Part shown: positions 53,186 to 61,034 of the stretch, one piece after another
Layout of the letters: each line of letters begins with the position of its first letter
Position numbering within the stretch: the stretch's first letter is position 1
NCBI GenBank assembly: GCA_934754425.1
Contig: CAKVIN010000003.1
Location: 62,001-126,000, forward strand
DNA: 64,000 nt
Origin: an uncultured Candidatus Melainabacteria bacterium
GTDB lineage: Bacteria > Cyanobacteriota > Vampirovibrionia > Gastranaerophilales > Gastranaerophilaceae
Direction: 5' to 3'
Made by a program: the position numbers and the translations under genes
Notes under the pieces: generated by a model
Database searches by the model: none
Told to the model about the DNA's origin: nothing
The model's input: only the letters and a program-made list of their open reading frames with translations

Positions 53186-54280
53186 TTTACAGATATTTTG
53201 ACATAAATCTAATGCACATTTTCCACCACAAGTTATTTTGCAAGATTCTTTAGTACAGGAATTGTAATATTTTTCTCTAAAATTTGAAAACACTTTAGAA
53301 TTCCAGACTTCCTTTATTGTTGTATTCTTTAATGAAACAGCCCAATTTTTAGCTGTACAGTCAAAAGAACAAGGGTATGCATTTATTTCAGCGTCAATAT
53401 ACATTGAAAATCTAGCAGCTTCGCAAAAATCCAATGACTCCTTCGGAATATTTGAACAAGATTTTAATATTGCAGGCGTACAACATGTATCGAATCCTAT
53501 TTGATAAGCAAATTTATTTTCATTAATAATATTTAAAAATTTTTGAAAATAAATATTATTTAAATTTAATATTTTATTTTCACTACCAAAACCTGCTGAT
53601 TTATACAAAATAAATATTATTGCGTTAATTCCTTTTGGGAAAAGATTATTTTCTAATCTTATTATTGCTTCTTCAATGGTTTCTTTAGATAAAACAAAAT
53701 GAATATTTGTAATACATTTTGAATCAACTAATCTTTCAATTGCTTCAATAGTTTCTTTATTTGTTTCATTATTATTAGAATCTAATCTTGAATAGAATGA
53801 AATAGCACAAGCTCCACAGTATGTTTTCATCAGAGAAATTTCTCTATCAGTCATATACATTCCACTAGTTGTTAGGTTCGGAACTATATTATATTTTCTT
53901 GTTAATTCTAAAATTTCTGCAAAATTTTCATGTTTATTTGGGTCTCCTGCTCCACCCAATGCAATTTGAAATGTTTTATTTTTAGATTGGACTAAAATCT
54001 TTTCATAATCTTCAACACTCATATTTGGAGTATTTTTTAATTTTGCTTTTTGGTAACAATCTATTCCTGCTTTTTTACATATATCTAACTTTGCAATATG
54101 ACATTGTCCCATAATGCCAATGTCTAATAGTTCCGGATATGACCTCTGTAGAGGATTTTCTCCTTTTTTGTTTAAAATGTCACTCCTTATTAAAAAACCA
54201 TTATTTGGATTAAAATATTCAATAAAATTATATTTTTTATCTTTGTATATTATCATATTACCAAATACAATTTTTCCCAT
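53177..54280 (-). CDS. Radical SAM/SPASM-like enzyme with unusual Cys spacing (367 aa)
   Basis: It resembles radical SAM peptide- or protein-modifying enzymes with a C-terminal SPASM-type domain. Instead of CxxxCxxC, the N-terminal cysteines are C60-x7-C68-x6-C75 (IGIMGQCHIAKLDIC, then GIDC). The AdoMet barrel follows with ALGGAGDPNKHENF (GGE-like strand), LTTSG and ISFYSRL. The C-terminal ~110 residues have many cysteines (CCTPAILKSC, CSFDCTA, CTKESCKITCGGKCALDLC, CKLC) for auxiliary Fe-S clusters. It overlaps the KIRNGF-protein gene by 23 nt and is the last of four overlapping genes, so its target is probably a protein of this operon (inference). Confidence 0.75.
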   Translation of the reverse strand: MGKIVFGNMIIYKDKKYNFIEYFNPNNGFLIRSDILNKKGENPLQRSYPELLDIGIMGQCHIAKLDICKKAGIDCYQKAKLKNTPNMSVEDYEKILVQSKNKTFQIALGGAGDPNKHENFAEILELTRKYNIVPNLTTSGMYMTDREISLMKTYCGACAISFYSRLDSNNNETNKETIEAIERLVDSKCITNIHFVLSKETIEEAIIRLENNLFPKGINAIIFILYKSAGFGSENKILNLNNIYFQKFLNIINENKFAYQIGFDTCCTPAILKSCSNIPKESLDFCEAARFSMYIDAEINAYPCSFDCTAKNWAVSLKNTTIKEVWNSKVFSNFREKYYNSCTKESCKITCGGKCALDLCQNICKLC

Positions 54281-54635
54281 TTACATAAAAATCTTTTTCT
54301 TCTATTTCAAAAGAATCCATTGTAAAAAAGCTCGTTAATGTATCATCATCACTACTTGTATGCCCTCTTAATGAATAATATCCTTTTTGAGTCAAATCTT
54401 TCCATTTATTTGCAGTCTTTGTTCCAAAATCCCTTGATATATCTTCAAGGTTTAATGTTTCTTCGTCAGGTCTATTAAAAATATTACTGCATAATTCCCA
54501 ACCAATTTCTTCAAAAGGAGTACCTCTTTTAAAACCTAATTTATCAAAAAGAAATTGTATTGTTATTTCTTTTTTAGAAATTATTATAAAGTTCGTTGAA
54601 GAACTATTCGTCACAAACCCATTTCTAATCTTCAT
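54258..54635 (-). CDS. KIRNGFVTNSSS-motif protein (125 aa)
   Basis: Starts MKIRNGFVTNSSSTNFIIIS. An N-terminal K-I-R-x-G-F-V-S/T-N-S-S-S-x-x-F motif occurs, from memory, at the start of many otherwise unrelated bacterial and phage proteins of unknown role. The rest is a charged globular domain ending GKNCIW. ATG 54635 is chosen: it has GGTGG before it, overlaps the upstream gene by 11 nt, and puts the motif exactly at the N-terminus; a frame extending to 54704 adds an implausible hydrophobic leader. The next gene is a radical SAM enzyme, so the Ser/Thr/Asn-rich motif or the C-terminus could be a modification site (speculative). Confidence 0.7.
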   Translation of the reverse strand: MKIRNGFVTNSSSTNFIIISKKEITIQFLFDKLGFKRGTPFEEIGWELCSNIFNRPDEETLNLEDISRDFGTKTANKWKDLTQKGYYSLRGHTSSDDDTLTSFFTMDSFEIEEKDFYVNGKNCIW

Positions 54636-55038
54636 AGTCAACCACCATAATATTAAAATCGCCACCAAAAAATTCAGAGAAAAATTCAATAAATCTATTA
54701 TCATAAAATAAATTTAAAGCATTCCAGTCTGAACACATTGTAATATTTTTATAATATGAATATTTATTATTAAAGTTAGCAATTTCTTCTGAAGTAAGAT
54801 TATGCTTAATTTCTAAATATTTTTTAAAAGAACCAAACTCATCTTTATAATATTTTTCATAATCTTTCTGTAGGTTAATTGCATTTTTACAAAAGAAATC
54901 ATATACTTTCTTAAAAGTATTGTACATATAACTATTTCTTTTAAATCCTAATTTATATAAAAACATAAATTTTGATGTTACAAGAGGAAATTTGTTAAAG
55001 TAAAAATTATCTTCGATTTTAGTTGAAAATTTTTTCAT
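54625..55038 (-). CDS. Hypothetical protein (137 aa) in the NACHT operon
   Basis: Not recognised. A soluble helical protein rich in Phe, Tyr, Lys and Asn (FKKVYDFFCKNAINLQKDYEKYYKDEFG, then NLTSEEIANFNNKY). No signal or membrane segment. Start ATG overlaps the NACHT stop (ATGA), and its end overlaps the KIRNGF gene by 11 nt, so its expression is tied to both. Confidence 0.7.
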   Translation of the reverse strand: MKKFSTKIEDNFYFNKFPLVTSKFMFLYKLGFKRNSYMYNTFKKVYDFFCKNAINLQKDYEKYYKDEFGSFKKYLEIKHNLTSEEIANFNNKYSYYKNITMCSDWNALNLFYDNRFIEFFSEFFGGDFNIMVVDYED

Positions 55039-57239
55039 GAATTATCTACCGTTATTTCTTTCAAAAGTTGTTTTGCGTTGTCAATAAGCATTTTGCATTG
55101 ACATTCATTAATAATACTTATAATAACATTCTTGTAAAGCATATTTTTAAGTGATTTTAATTTGTTACTTCCATTTTGGCTCAAATAAATTATTGCTATA
55201 TATTTTAATAACGCATATTTTCTTTCATTCTCAATTCTATTTAAGTCTTTAATCAATTTATTACAATACTCATAGTTTTCTGAGTATAAAGATGTCTTTT
55301 GTTGTAATAAAGAGAAATCATTTATTTTTAACAAAATTTTATTCAGTATTTCTATAGAATATGTCGATTTACTAACATCACAATCAATTAAGTAATTTGC
55401 CAAGAATAACAGGGCATATTTATCGCTATCATTTATGACTTTTTGCATAAACTCAAATTCACAATCTAAAAGTTGTTCGTTGTTTTCGAATATCATGTTT
55501 AATCCAAAATTATCAAAAATAACATATTTTTCTTCATTTAAACCAAATCTTCTAGAATAACCTTCACCATGAAAAACAGTATTTAGTAATGATAATACTC
55601 TTTTGCAGTTATTAATATCTTTCACTTCTCTAAAATAATTATATGAATATTTTATAATACCTTCTAGTGGAGATGCTTTGTTTACAATAAAATCTTGTAT
55701 AAGGTTAAACAATAATTTAAATTCAGAATCATTGTTGTCTAAGCAATTTTTTATTATGAATTTTGAAATACAATAGTCTCGGAGTTCATCAAATACAAAA
55801 TAGAAAACTTCTTCTTCTGTTTCTGGCAATGTTCCTTCATATTTTCTTATTGTTCTACTAATTAGTAAATTTTCATCAGCAAATTTTTTGAATGTTATGA
55901 ATTCTTCATCACTAATACCTAAATCGTTAATGGAAATTTCATCAAATTTTCCTTTTTCAAGCATTTTTTCTATTAGTTTATTTATAAACAATTCCGGTTT
56001 ATTAACATTATTTTTTAAAGATTCAATGTACTTTGCATATATTTTGAATTTATTTAAAGATATTATTTTTGTGTCAAAACCACTATATACCTCAAAGAAT
56101 ATTCTCATTAGTAAAAGGGAATGAATTAAGTAGGAAAACACATCTTTGCCAATTTCACCATTAAAGCAAAATTCCTTACGATAGTTATCAAAAAGTCGTG
56201 ATTTAATTCTTTTAGAATAACGAATTTGGTTTATTTCATATGTAAATATATATTCATCTTGATTTTTAAATAATTTATTATATCTATCTTCAAAATATTC
56301 AGAACGACAAGACATAAGTAATTTAACATTACTATATTTTTTTATAAAATCAATGAAATCATTCATTGTCGTATAAAAAACATCAGTATCATTTTCATTA
56401 ATTGCGTCTATTACAATATATAAATTTTTCCCTTTCAAATTTAATATTATATTTAAAATTTCTAAAATATTAAAAGGAAGCTTTGTTTTTAAAAATTCAC
56501 TAACTTGTAATTGATTAATAACATATTCTTTTACATTCTTATTAATATCTCTTGAATTTATAAATATACAAGGATTATTAGTTCTTATAATATGTTGTAC
56601 CGTATTACATAATATGTTAGTTTTTCCATTGCCAGCAGTCCCTTTGATTAGTATACAATTAGTTTGCATAGCTTTTATAAAGTTAGTAATTAATTCAAAA
56701 AAGGTACTATATGTATAACCAGCATTGTAATATCTCTCATAGGTTTTATCATCTTTATCCCTAAAAACATCTTTATTAAATCTTCTATCTTTGATTATGC
56801 AAAAACTAGAATATATTGTCGCTACAATTTCCTTTAAGCTTAAAAAAGCTGCACAAAAGGGATTTATATAAAATTTAATATTTTTATCTTTTATATTTTC
56901 TTTAAAAATATCACCATCAGAATTATCAAACAAAGAATTATAGATTGAAATGAGTTTTTGTTTCCATTTGCTCCCATATATAAAATATCTTAATACTTCT
57001 TTCGTGTTATCTAATTCTATGTATATTTTTTCTAAGTATTTTTTATTATTTTTAAAGAATTCAATTTGTTTTTGCGCAAGTATATTTTGTTTTTTCTCAA
57101 ATGAAAAAAGCGTATGTATTATTAAAAATGTTATTAGTAAAAATACTATAAAACCATAACAATTTGAACAATAGGCAAACAAATCTAATAACTTGTTAAT
57201 AATAATTGATGAAATATTACAAAAACTTTCTATGTTCAT
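55035..57239 (-). CDS. Membrane-anchored NACHT-like STAND ATPase (734 aa)
   Basis: An N-terminal membrane helix (about 31-47) is followed by a helical region to ~190 and a NACHT/STAND-type ATPase: Walker A GTAGNGKT (200-207), Walker B YIVIDAINEND (274-284) and the sensor LLMSCRSEYF (308-317), then helical extensions to 734. NACHT proteins are switch ATPases; bacterial members act in phage defence by sensing infection and triggering an effector. Here the membrane helix could be the effector part. It is the first of four overlapping genes ending with a radical SAM enzyme and is divergent from a restriction-modification pair. Defence role is inferred. Confidence 0.8.
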   Translation of the reverse strand: MNIESFCNISSIIINKLLDLFAYCSNCYGFIVFLLITFLIIHTLFSFEKKQNILAQKQIEFFKNNKKYLEKIYIELDNTKEVLRYFIYGSKWKQKLISIYNSLFDNSDGDIFKENIKDKNIKFYINPFCAAFLSLKEIVATIYSSFCIIKDRRFNKDVFRDKDDKTYERYYNAGYTYSTFFELITNFIKAMQTNCILIKGTAGNGKTNILCNTVQHIIRTNNPCIFINSRDINKNVKEYVINQLQVSEFLKTKLPFNILEILNIILNLKGKNLYIVIDAINENDTDVFYTTMNDFIDFIKKYSNVKLLMSCRSEYFEDRYNKLFKNQDEYIFTYEINQIRYSKRIKSRLFDNYRKEFCFNGEIGKDVFSYLIHSLLLMRIFFEVYSGFDTKIISLNKFKIYAKYIESLKNNVNKPELFINKLIEKMLEKGKFDEISINDLGISDEEFITFKKFADENLLISRTIRKYEGTLPETEEEVFYFVFDELRDYCISKFIIKNCLDNNDSEFKLLFNLIQDFIVNKASPLEGIIKYSYNYFREVKDINNCKRVLSLLNTVFHGEGYSRRFGLNEEKYVIFDNFGLNMIFENNEQLLDCEFEFMQKVINDSDKYALLFLANYLIDCDVSKSTYSIEILNKILLKINDFSLLQQKTSLYSENYEYCNKLIKDLNRIENERKYALLKYIAIIYLSQNGSNKLKSLKNMLYKNVIISIINECQCKMLIDNAKQLLKEITVDNS

Positions 57240-57307
57240 GTGCAGATTTTACCATGAATAAGAGGTATCTGCTAATAAAGTAATATTAAATAACAAAACT
57301 TTGCAAA

Positions 57308-57336
57308 TTCACATATCATAAAATTTTATGTATAAT
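57308..57336 (+). promoter_or_regulatory. Promoter of the second methyltransferase, leaderless layout
   Basis: TTCACA (57308-57313), a 17-bp spacer and a perfect TATAAT (57331-57336). Transcription should start about 7 nt later, at the ATG at 57343. This makes an in-frame ATG at 57328 (inside the promoter) an unlikely start. Confidence 0.65.
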
Positions 57337-57342
57337 GATTAT

Positions 57343-58752
57343 ATGAATGAATATGCAAGACAAATTTCATTATTTGAGGATTATAATATAGACAAGCCTA
57401 CTGTAAAATTTATAGACTTATTTGCAGGCTTAGGCGGTATTAGGCTGGGCTTTGAACAAGCCTTTAATGAAATGGGATATAATACGGAATGTGTTTTAAC
57501 TTCTGAGATAAAACCTCATGCGATTCAAGCATTGGAAGCTAATTTTGAACATAAAAATCTTGTTGGGGACATATGCAAAGTAGACGCAAAATCAATAGAG
57601 GACTTTGATTTTTTATTAGCAGGTTTTCCATGCCAAGCATTTAGTGCCGCAGGTAAAGGATTAGGATTTTTAGATACAAGAGGAACTTTATTTTTTGAAG
57701 TTGAGAGAATTTTAAAAGAAAAGCGTCCGTATGGTTTTATTTTAGAAAATGTTGAAGGTTTGGTTTTACATGATAGGGCAAGTAATAAGGATTCTATTGG
57801 TAGAACATTACAGACAATATTAATGTCTCTTGAAAATCTTGGTTACAATGTTTCTTGGCGTCTCATAGAATGCCAAATTTTTGGTATTCCCCAACTAAGA
57901 AAAAGGGTTTTTATAACCGGAACATTGAAATCAAAGGTTAATATTGATAATTTCAAAATTAAGCATTCAAAACTTGCGGATATTTTAGAGTCTAATAAAC
58001 CATTAGTAAAGAGCCATTTTACTGATTGTTTGTTAAAACACTATAAACCCCAAGAATTATATGGAAAAGCTATTAAAGATAAGCGCGGGGGCGCAAATAA
58101 TATTCATAGTTGGGATATAGAATTAAAAGGTAGCATAAATAAACAACAAATCTCTTTAATGGAAAAATTATTTAAAGAGCGTAGAAAGAAACATTGGGCA
58201 GAGGAAATTGGCATAAAATGGATGGACGGTATGCCATTAACTTTAAATCAAATTAGTACATTTGCTACAATGCCAAATTTAAAGAGTTTATTAGATGATT
58301 TGGTTGAAAAAAATTATTTAGTAAAAGAATACCCTAAGGATATTGTTAAGGTTTTATTACCAAATGGCAAATATAAAGAAGAAAGACAGCAAGATAGCAC
58401 AAAAGAGAAGGGATATAATATTGTTTCAGGGAAATTAAGTTATGAATTTACAAAAATATTAGACCCTAATGACATTGCTCCTACATTAGTTGCTACAGAT
58501 GTATCACATCTAGGTATTGTTGACGGTGAAGGTATAAGACGCTTAACAATAAGGGAAGGGTTAAGGATGTTTGGTTATCCTGAATCATACAGTTTAGACT
58601 TTTTTGATAATACTAGTACAAATAAAGCCAAAGCATTTGATTTATTAGGAAATACCGTTGTTGTACCTGCAATTAAAAATATTGCTTTAAGATTAGCTGG
58701 CACATATAAAAATGATAATATTGTTGATAAAGAACTTTTATGTGCGAGTTAG
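57343..58752 (+). CDS. DNA (cytosine-5) methyltransferase (469 aa)
   Basis: The modification enzyme of element 2's type II system. Motif I FIDLFAGLGGIRLGF, catalytic motif IV AGFPCQAFSAAGK with Cys near 95, ENVEGL, motif VIII IPQLRKRVFI, and motifs IX-X RRLTIREGLRMFGYPESY and LLGNTVVVPA. The target-recognition region (about 200-370) is long. ATG 57343 is chosen because the -10 box lies at 57331-57336; the mRNA would be leaderless. The 3' end overlaps the endonuclease gene by 15 nt, tail to tail. Divergent from the NACHT operon. Confidence 0.95.
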   Translation: MNEYARQISLFEDYNIDKPTVKFIDLFAGLGGIRLGFEQAFNEMGYNTECVLTSEIKPHAIQALEANFEHKNLVGDICKVDAKSIEDFDFLLAGFPCQAFSAAGKGLGFLDTRGTLFFEVERILKEKRPYGFILENVEGLVLHDRASNKDSIGRTLQTILMSLENLGYNVSWRLIECQIFGIPQLRKRVFITGTLKSKVNIDNFKIKHSKLADILESNKPLVKSHFTDCLLKHYKPQELYGKAIKDKRGGANNIHSWDIELKGSINKQQISLMEKLFKERRKKHWAEEIGIKWMDGMPLTLNQISTFATMPNLKSLLDDLVEKNYLVKEYPKDIVKVLLPNGKYKEERQQDSTKEKGYNIVSGKLSYEFTKILDPNDIAPTLVATDVSHLGIVDGEGIRRLTIREGLRMFGYPESYSLDFFDNTSTNKAKAFDLLGNTVVVPAIKNIALRLAGTYKNDNIVDKELLCAS

Positions 58753-59442
58753 TATATTATTTTTCAATTCAAATACTTTATTGAAATATTCGAAATAATG
58801 TTCTCTTAATACATTAAGCCAATCATTTGCATATTGACGGTTTTTATATTCAGCTAATGTGGCATATATTGCAGTCAAGAATTCGTCCTTATCATTAAAT
58901 GAACCCCTTCTGCCATATTTAAAATCAGTATTAGGACGAATATTATATATCATACCTCTTTTTACTTGAGTTTTTAAAGCAAATCTTTCAGAAGTTCCTG
59001 CGATTTCCCAAATTTTATGTTTCCATATTTTTTGAATAGAGATATTCCCTTCTTCTGACATTTCATAACCAAAAATCAAATAATCAGCGTCAAGTCTATA
59101 AGGTTTTTCTTTAACTGAATCACAATATGATTCAAAATTTGCAATATCAAAAGCAGGTGTTCTAGAGTAATGGAAAGCTTTTACCTCTAACATATTATGA
59201 ACATTATCTTCGCCTAAATAAAAATCCGGGAACTCTTGAGTATTATTAGGCTCTCTTTGATAAAAATTATTTTCTACTAGGTATTGTTTTAGCCAAGCTT
59301 GTAATGTTATACCAACGGTGTCCGTAGTATTAATTTTTACAGTAACACCATTCAAAGTAAATGTTATAGAACCTGTTTTCCCAATAATACCTGATTGCAG
59401 TAAATTCTCATATAAAGTTTGTGCAGATATAATATCACTCAT
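58738..59442 (-). CDS. Type II restriction endonuclease, possibly NgoBV-like (234 aa)
   Basis: A PD-(D/E)xK nuclease core is visible: EFPDFYLGEDNVHNMLEVKAF (Pro-Asp, then Glu-x-Lys), near residues 69-89. The N-terminal TLYENLLQSGIIGKTGSITF and C-terminal FKYGRRGSFNDKDEFLTA look to me like the NgoBV endonuclease family (GGNNCC), but this is from memory and not verified. It overlaps the C5 methyltransferase by 15 nt on the opposite strand, as expected for its partner. It would cut unmodified foreign DNA. Confidence 0.75.
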   Translation of the reverse strand: MSDIISAQTLYENLLQSGIIGKTGSITFTLNGVTVKINTTDTVGITLQAWLKQYLVENNFYQREPNNTQEFPDFYLGEDNVHNMLEVKAFHYSRTPAFDIANFESYCDSVKEKPYRLDADYLIFGYEMSEEGNISIQKIWKHKIWEIAGTSERFALKTQVKRGMIYNIRPNTDFKYGRRGSFNDKDEFLTAIYATLAEYKNRQYANDWLNVLREHYFEYFNKVFELKNNILTRT

Positions 59443-59541
59443 AATAGGAGATTATTATAAACAAATTAATTATTCAAGATATTTATGGGCATGTTGCAAA
59501 CTTATGCAAATCTTTTAGACTGTTTGTTTTTTACTAAATTT

Positions 59542-59557
59542 CTTTCTCGATAAAATT
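59542..59557 (+). promoter_or_regulatory. 16-bp element shared with element 1
   Basis: CTTTCTCGATAAAATT, identical to 5661-5646 (minus strand), 28 nt upstream of the 71-aa gene and in the same orientation relative to it. Confidence 0.5.
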
Positions 59558-59585
59558 GATTTTATGCAATTTTAAAGGAGGAAGA

Positions 59586-59801
59586 ATGGTAGAAGTTAAG
59601 AATGAGACACAGGAAGAAACAATGCGAGAGGTGGGACACCTTTTATTAGAGGTTAAGTGTTTGGCAAGGTTAGGAGCATTAGCTTCAGATTCTTGTATAT
59701 GTGATGATGAATTACAAATGCAGGATAACTTAGAATATTATTTTGCATTGCGTCAAGTCGCACATCTTATTCGCGAAATTGAACATTTATTATTTGACTA
59801 A
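59586..59801 (+). CDS. Small helical protein (71 aa), paralogue of 5380-5580
   Basis: A 71-residue helical, acidic protein matching the element 1 gene: VGHLLLEVKCLARLGALASDSCI, DDELQMQD, IEHLLFD. It probably folds as a helical bundle; no known function. Strong AAAGGAGGAAGA site before ATG 59586 (an upstream in-frame ATG at 59556 lies before that site and is rejected). As in element 1, the 3' end overlaps a convergent gene by 4 nt, and a XRE regulator is close by. Confidence 0.75.
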   Translation: MVEVKNETQEETMREVGHLLLEVKCLARLGALASDSCICDDELQMQDNLEYYFALRQVAHLIREIEHLLFD

Positions 59802-60589
59802 TTAATAATATACGACTGCTTTGTTTTTTCTTCATATAAAAAGATTTTATCAAAATTTGAATTGAATTTATGATTAAATATATTTTCACTAAAAGAATAA
59901 TAATTTCCACATTTTGAATCAGGGACATATATTAATAAAAAGCACTTGTTACAATTTGTTCTATATTTATCTATTTTACGATTCTTTTTATCAATGCATT
60001 TTTGTAATTCTTTTATTGGGTCTATTGTAGCCATTCCGGCATTATTTACCCTGCAGTCATATTTATTACTCCACGGACATATAAACGGGTCTATTGAAAT
60101 TTTAAAATAATCATCTTCTATTTGAATCCATTCTTGAACAAGTTTACCACTTTTTAAGTTATCAACATTTTTAGTAATAATATTTTCTAATTCTTTATTT
60201 ACGGCGTCTTTTTTAGGAATTTTTGAAAAGCCAGGATTATAAGCATAATCAATATGGTCATTCCAATTTGGACTAAATTTACGGGGGTCATATTTATCTA
60301 TAAGTATTGAAATATTTATTCCATAATTTTCAGAAGCATACCTGCGCAAATTATTGCCATATCTTATAAGAGCTTGTGAATATTGTGTATTTTTATTTTT
60401 TGCAATAAATTGGGTGTGTTCTAACGCATATTTTGTTTCATCTTTTTTAATCAACAAAAAGTCAGGCGATTCAGATTCTTTAATTTCAGCAATATTATTT
60501 TTTAGTAAAAAAGATTTGCCAACTTGAGTATTAAAAAAACATGTTATTTGTTCTTTTTCTTCCTGCTTTTTAATATCATCTTTTTTCAT
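59798..60589 (-). CDS. Hypothetical protein (263 aa), nuclease-like motif
   Basis: A soluble protein of unknown family. Near residues 35-55, ESPDFLLIKKDETKYALEHTQF resembles the Pro-Asp ... Glu strand of PD-(D/E)xK nucleases, but the Lys of E-x-K is missing (E-H-T), so activity is doubtful. Cysteines near 170-220 (ICPWSNKYDC, NCNKC) may bind metal. It follows the XRE gene by 117 nt on the same strand. ATG 60589 or 60598 are both possible; neither has a good ribosome site. Confidence 0.6.
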   Translation of the reverse strand: MKKDDIKKQEEKEQITCFFNTQVGKSFLLKNNIAEIKESESPDFLLIKKDETKYALEHTQFIAKNKNTQYSQALIRYGNNLRRYASENYGINISILIDKYDPRKFSPNWNDHIDYAYNPGFSKIPKKDAVNKELENIITKNVDNLKSGKLVQEWIQIEDDYFKISIDPFICPWSNKYDCRVNNAGMATIDPIKELQKCIDKKNRKIDKYRTNCNKCFLLIYVPDSKCGNYYSFSENIFNHKFNSNFDKIFLYEEKTKQSYIIN

Positions 60590-60706
60590 AATAATCATAT
60601 TATCATAACAATATATACCATTATAGAATCTATAATATAGCTAGTTATAAGTAAATAAATGTAAGCAAGTTATTTTTTAAACGTAAAAATAAAGCGTTAA
60701 AATTTT

Positions 60707-60922
60707 CTAAAGTTCTTCAAATAGATTAGAAGGCTTGATATTTAAAGCACGCGCAATTTTAAACACATTTTCAACAGTTGTATTTCTTTCACCGCGCTCA
60801 ATCATTCCAATAAAATTAGGAGACATATCAAGAATTTCTGCAAGTTCAAGTTGAGTTAGGCTATGGTCTAACCTCAAAGCCTTCAAACGCTTGCCAAACT
60901 TTTGTAAATCCTTTTTACTCAT
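60707..60922 (-). CDS. XRE-family HTH regulator, copy in element 2
   Basis: A 71-residue Cro/C1-type repressor that is all HTH domain (LTQLELAEILDMSPNFIGMIERGERNTTVENVF). A close paralogue of the element 1 regulator at 5132-5383, sharing the unusual NFIGMxERGERNT recognition segment. Divergent from the exported-protein operon at 61035, with a 112-nt gap, so it may repress that operon or itself. Confidence 0.85.
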   Translation of the reverse strand: MSKKDLQKFGKRLKALRLDHSLTQLELAEILDMSPNFIGMIERGERNTTVENVFKIARALNIKPSNLFEEL

Positions 60923-61034
60923 TCTTACATTTTCGTGTTAATATACACATATATAAATAAACTGACCGTGTGTTTTATTCTCAAAATGGTTAGTGTGTAA
61001 GGATAACAAGATTAAAACTAGGAGAAGTTTACAA

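Noticed and set aside
54636..54704. Hydrophobic N-terminal extension of the KIRNGF protein as a signal peptide
   Set aside because: The extension overlaps the upstream gene by 80 nt without ribosome site and would bury the conserved N-terminal motif.
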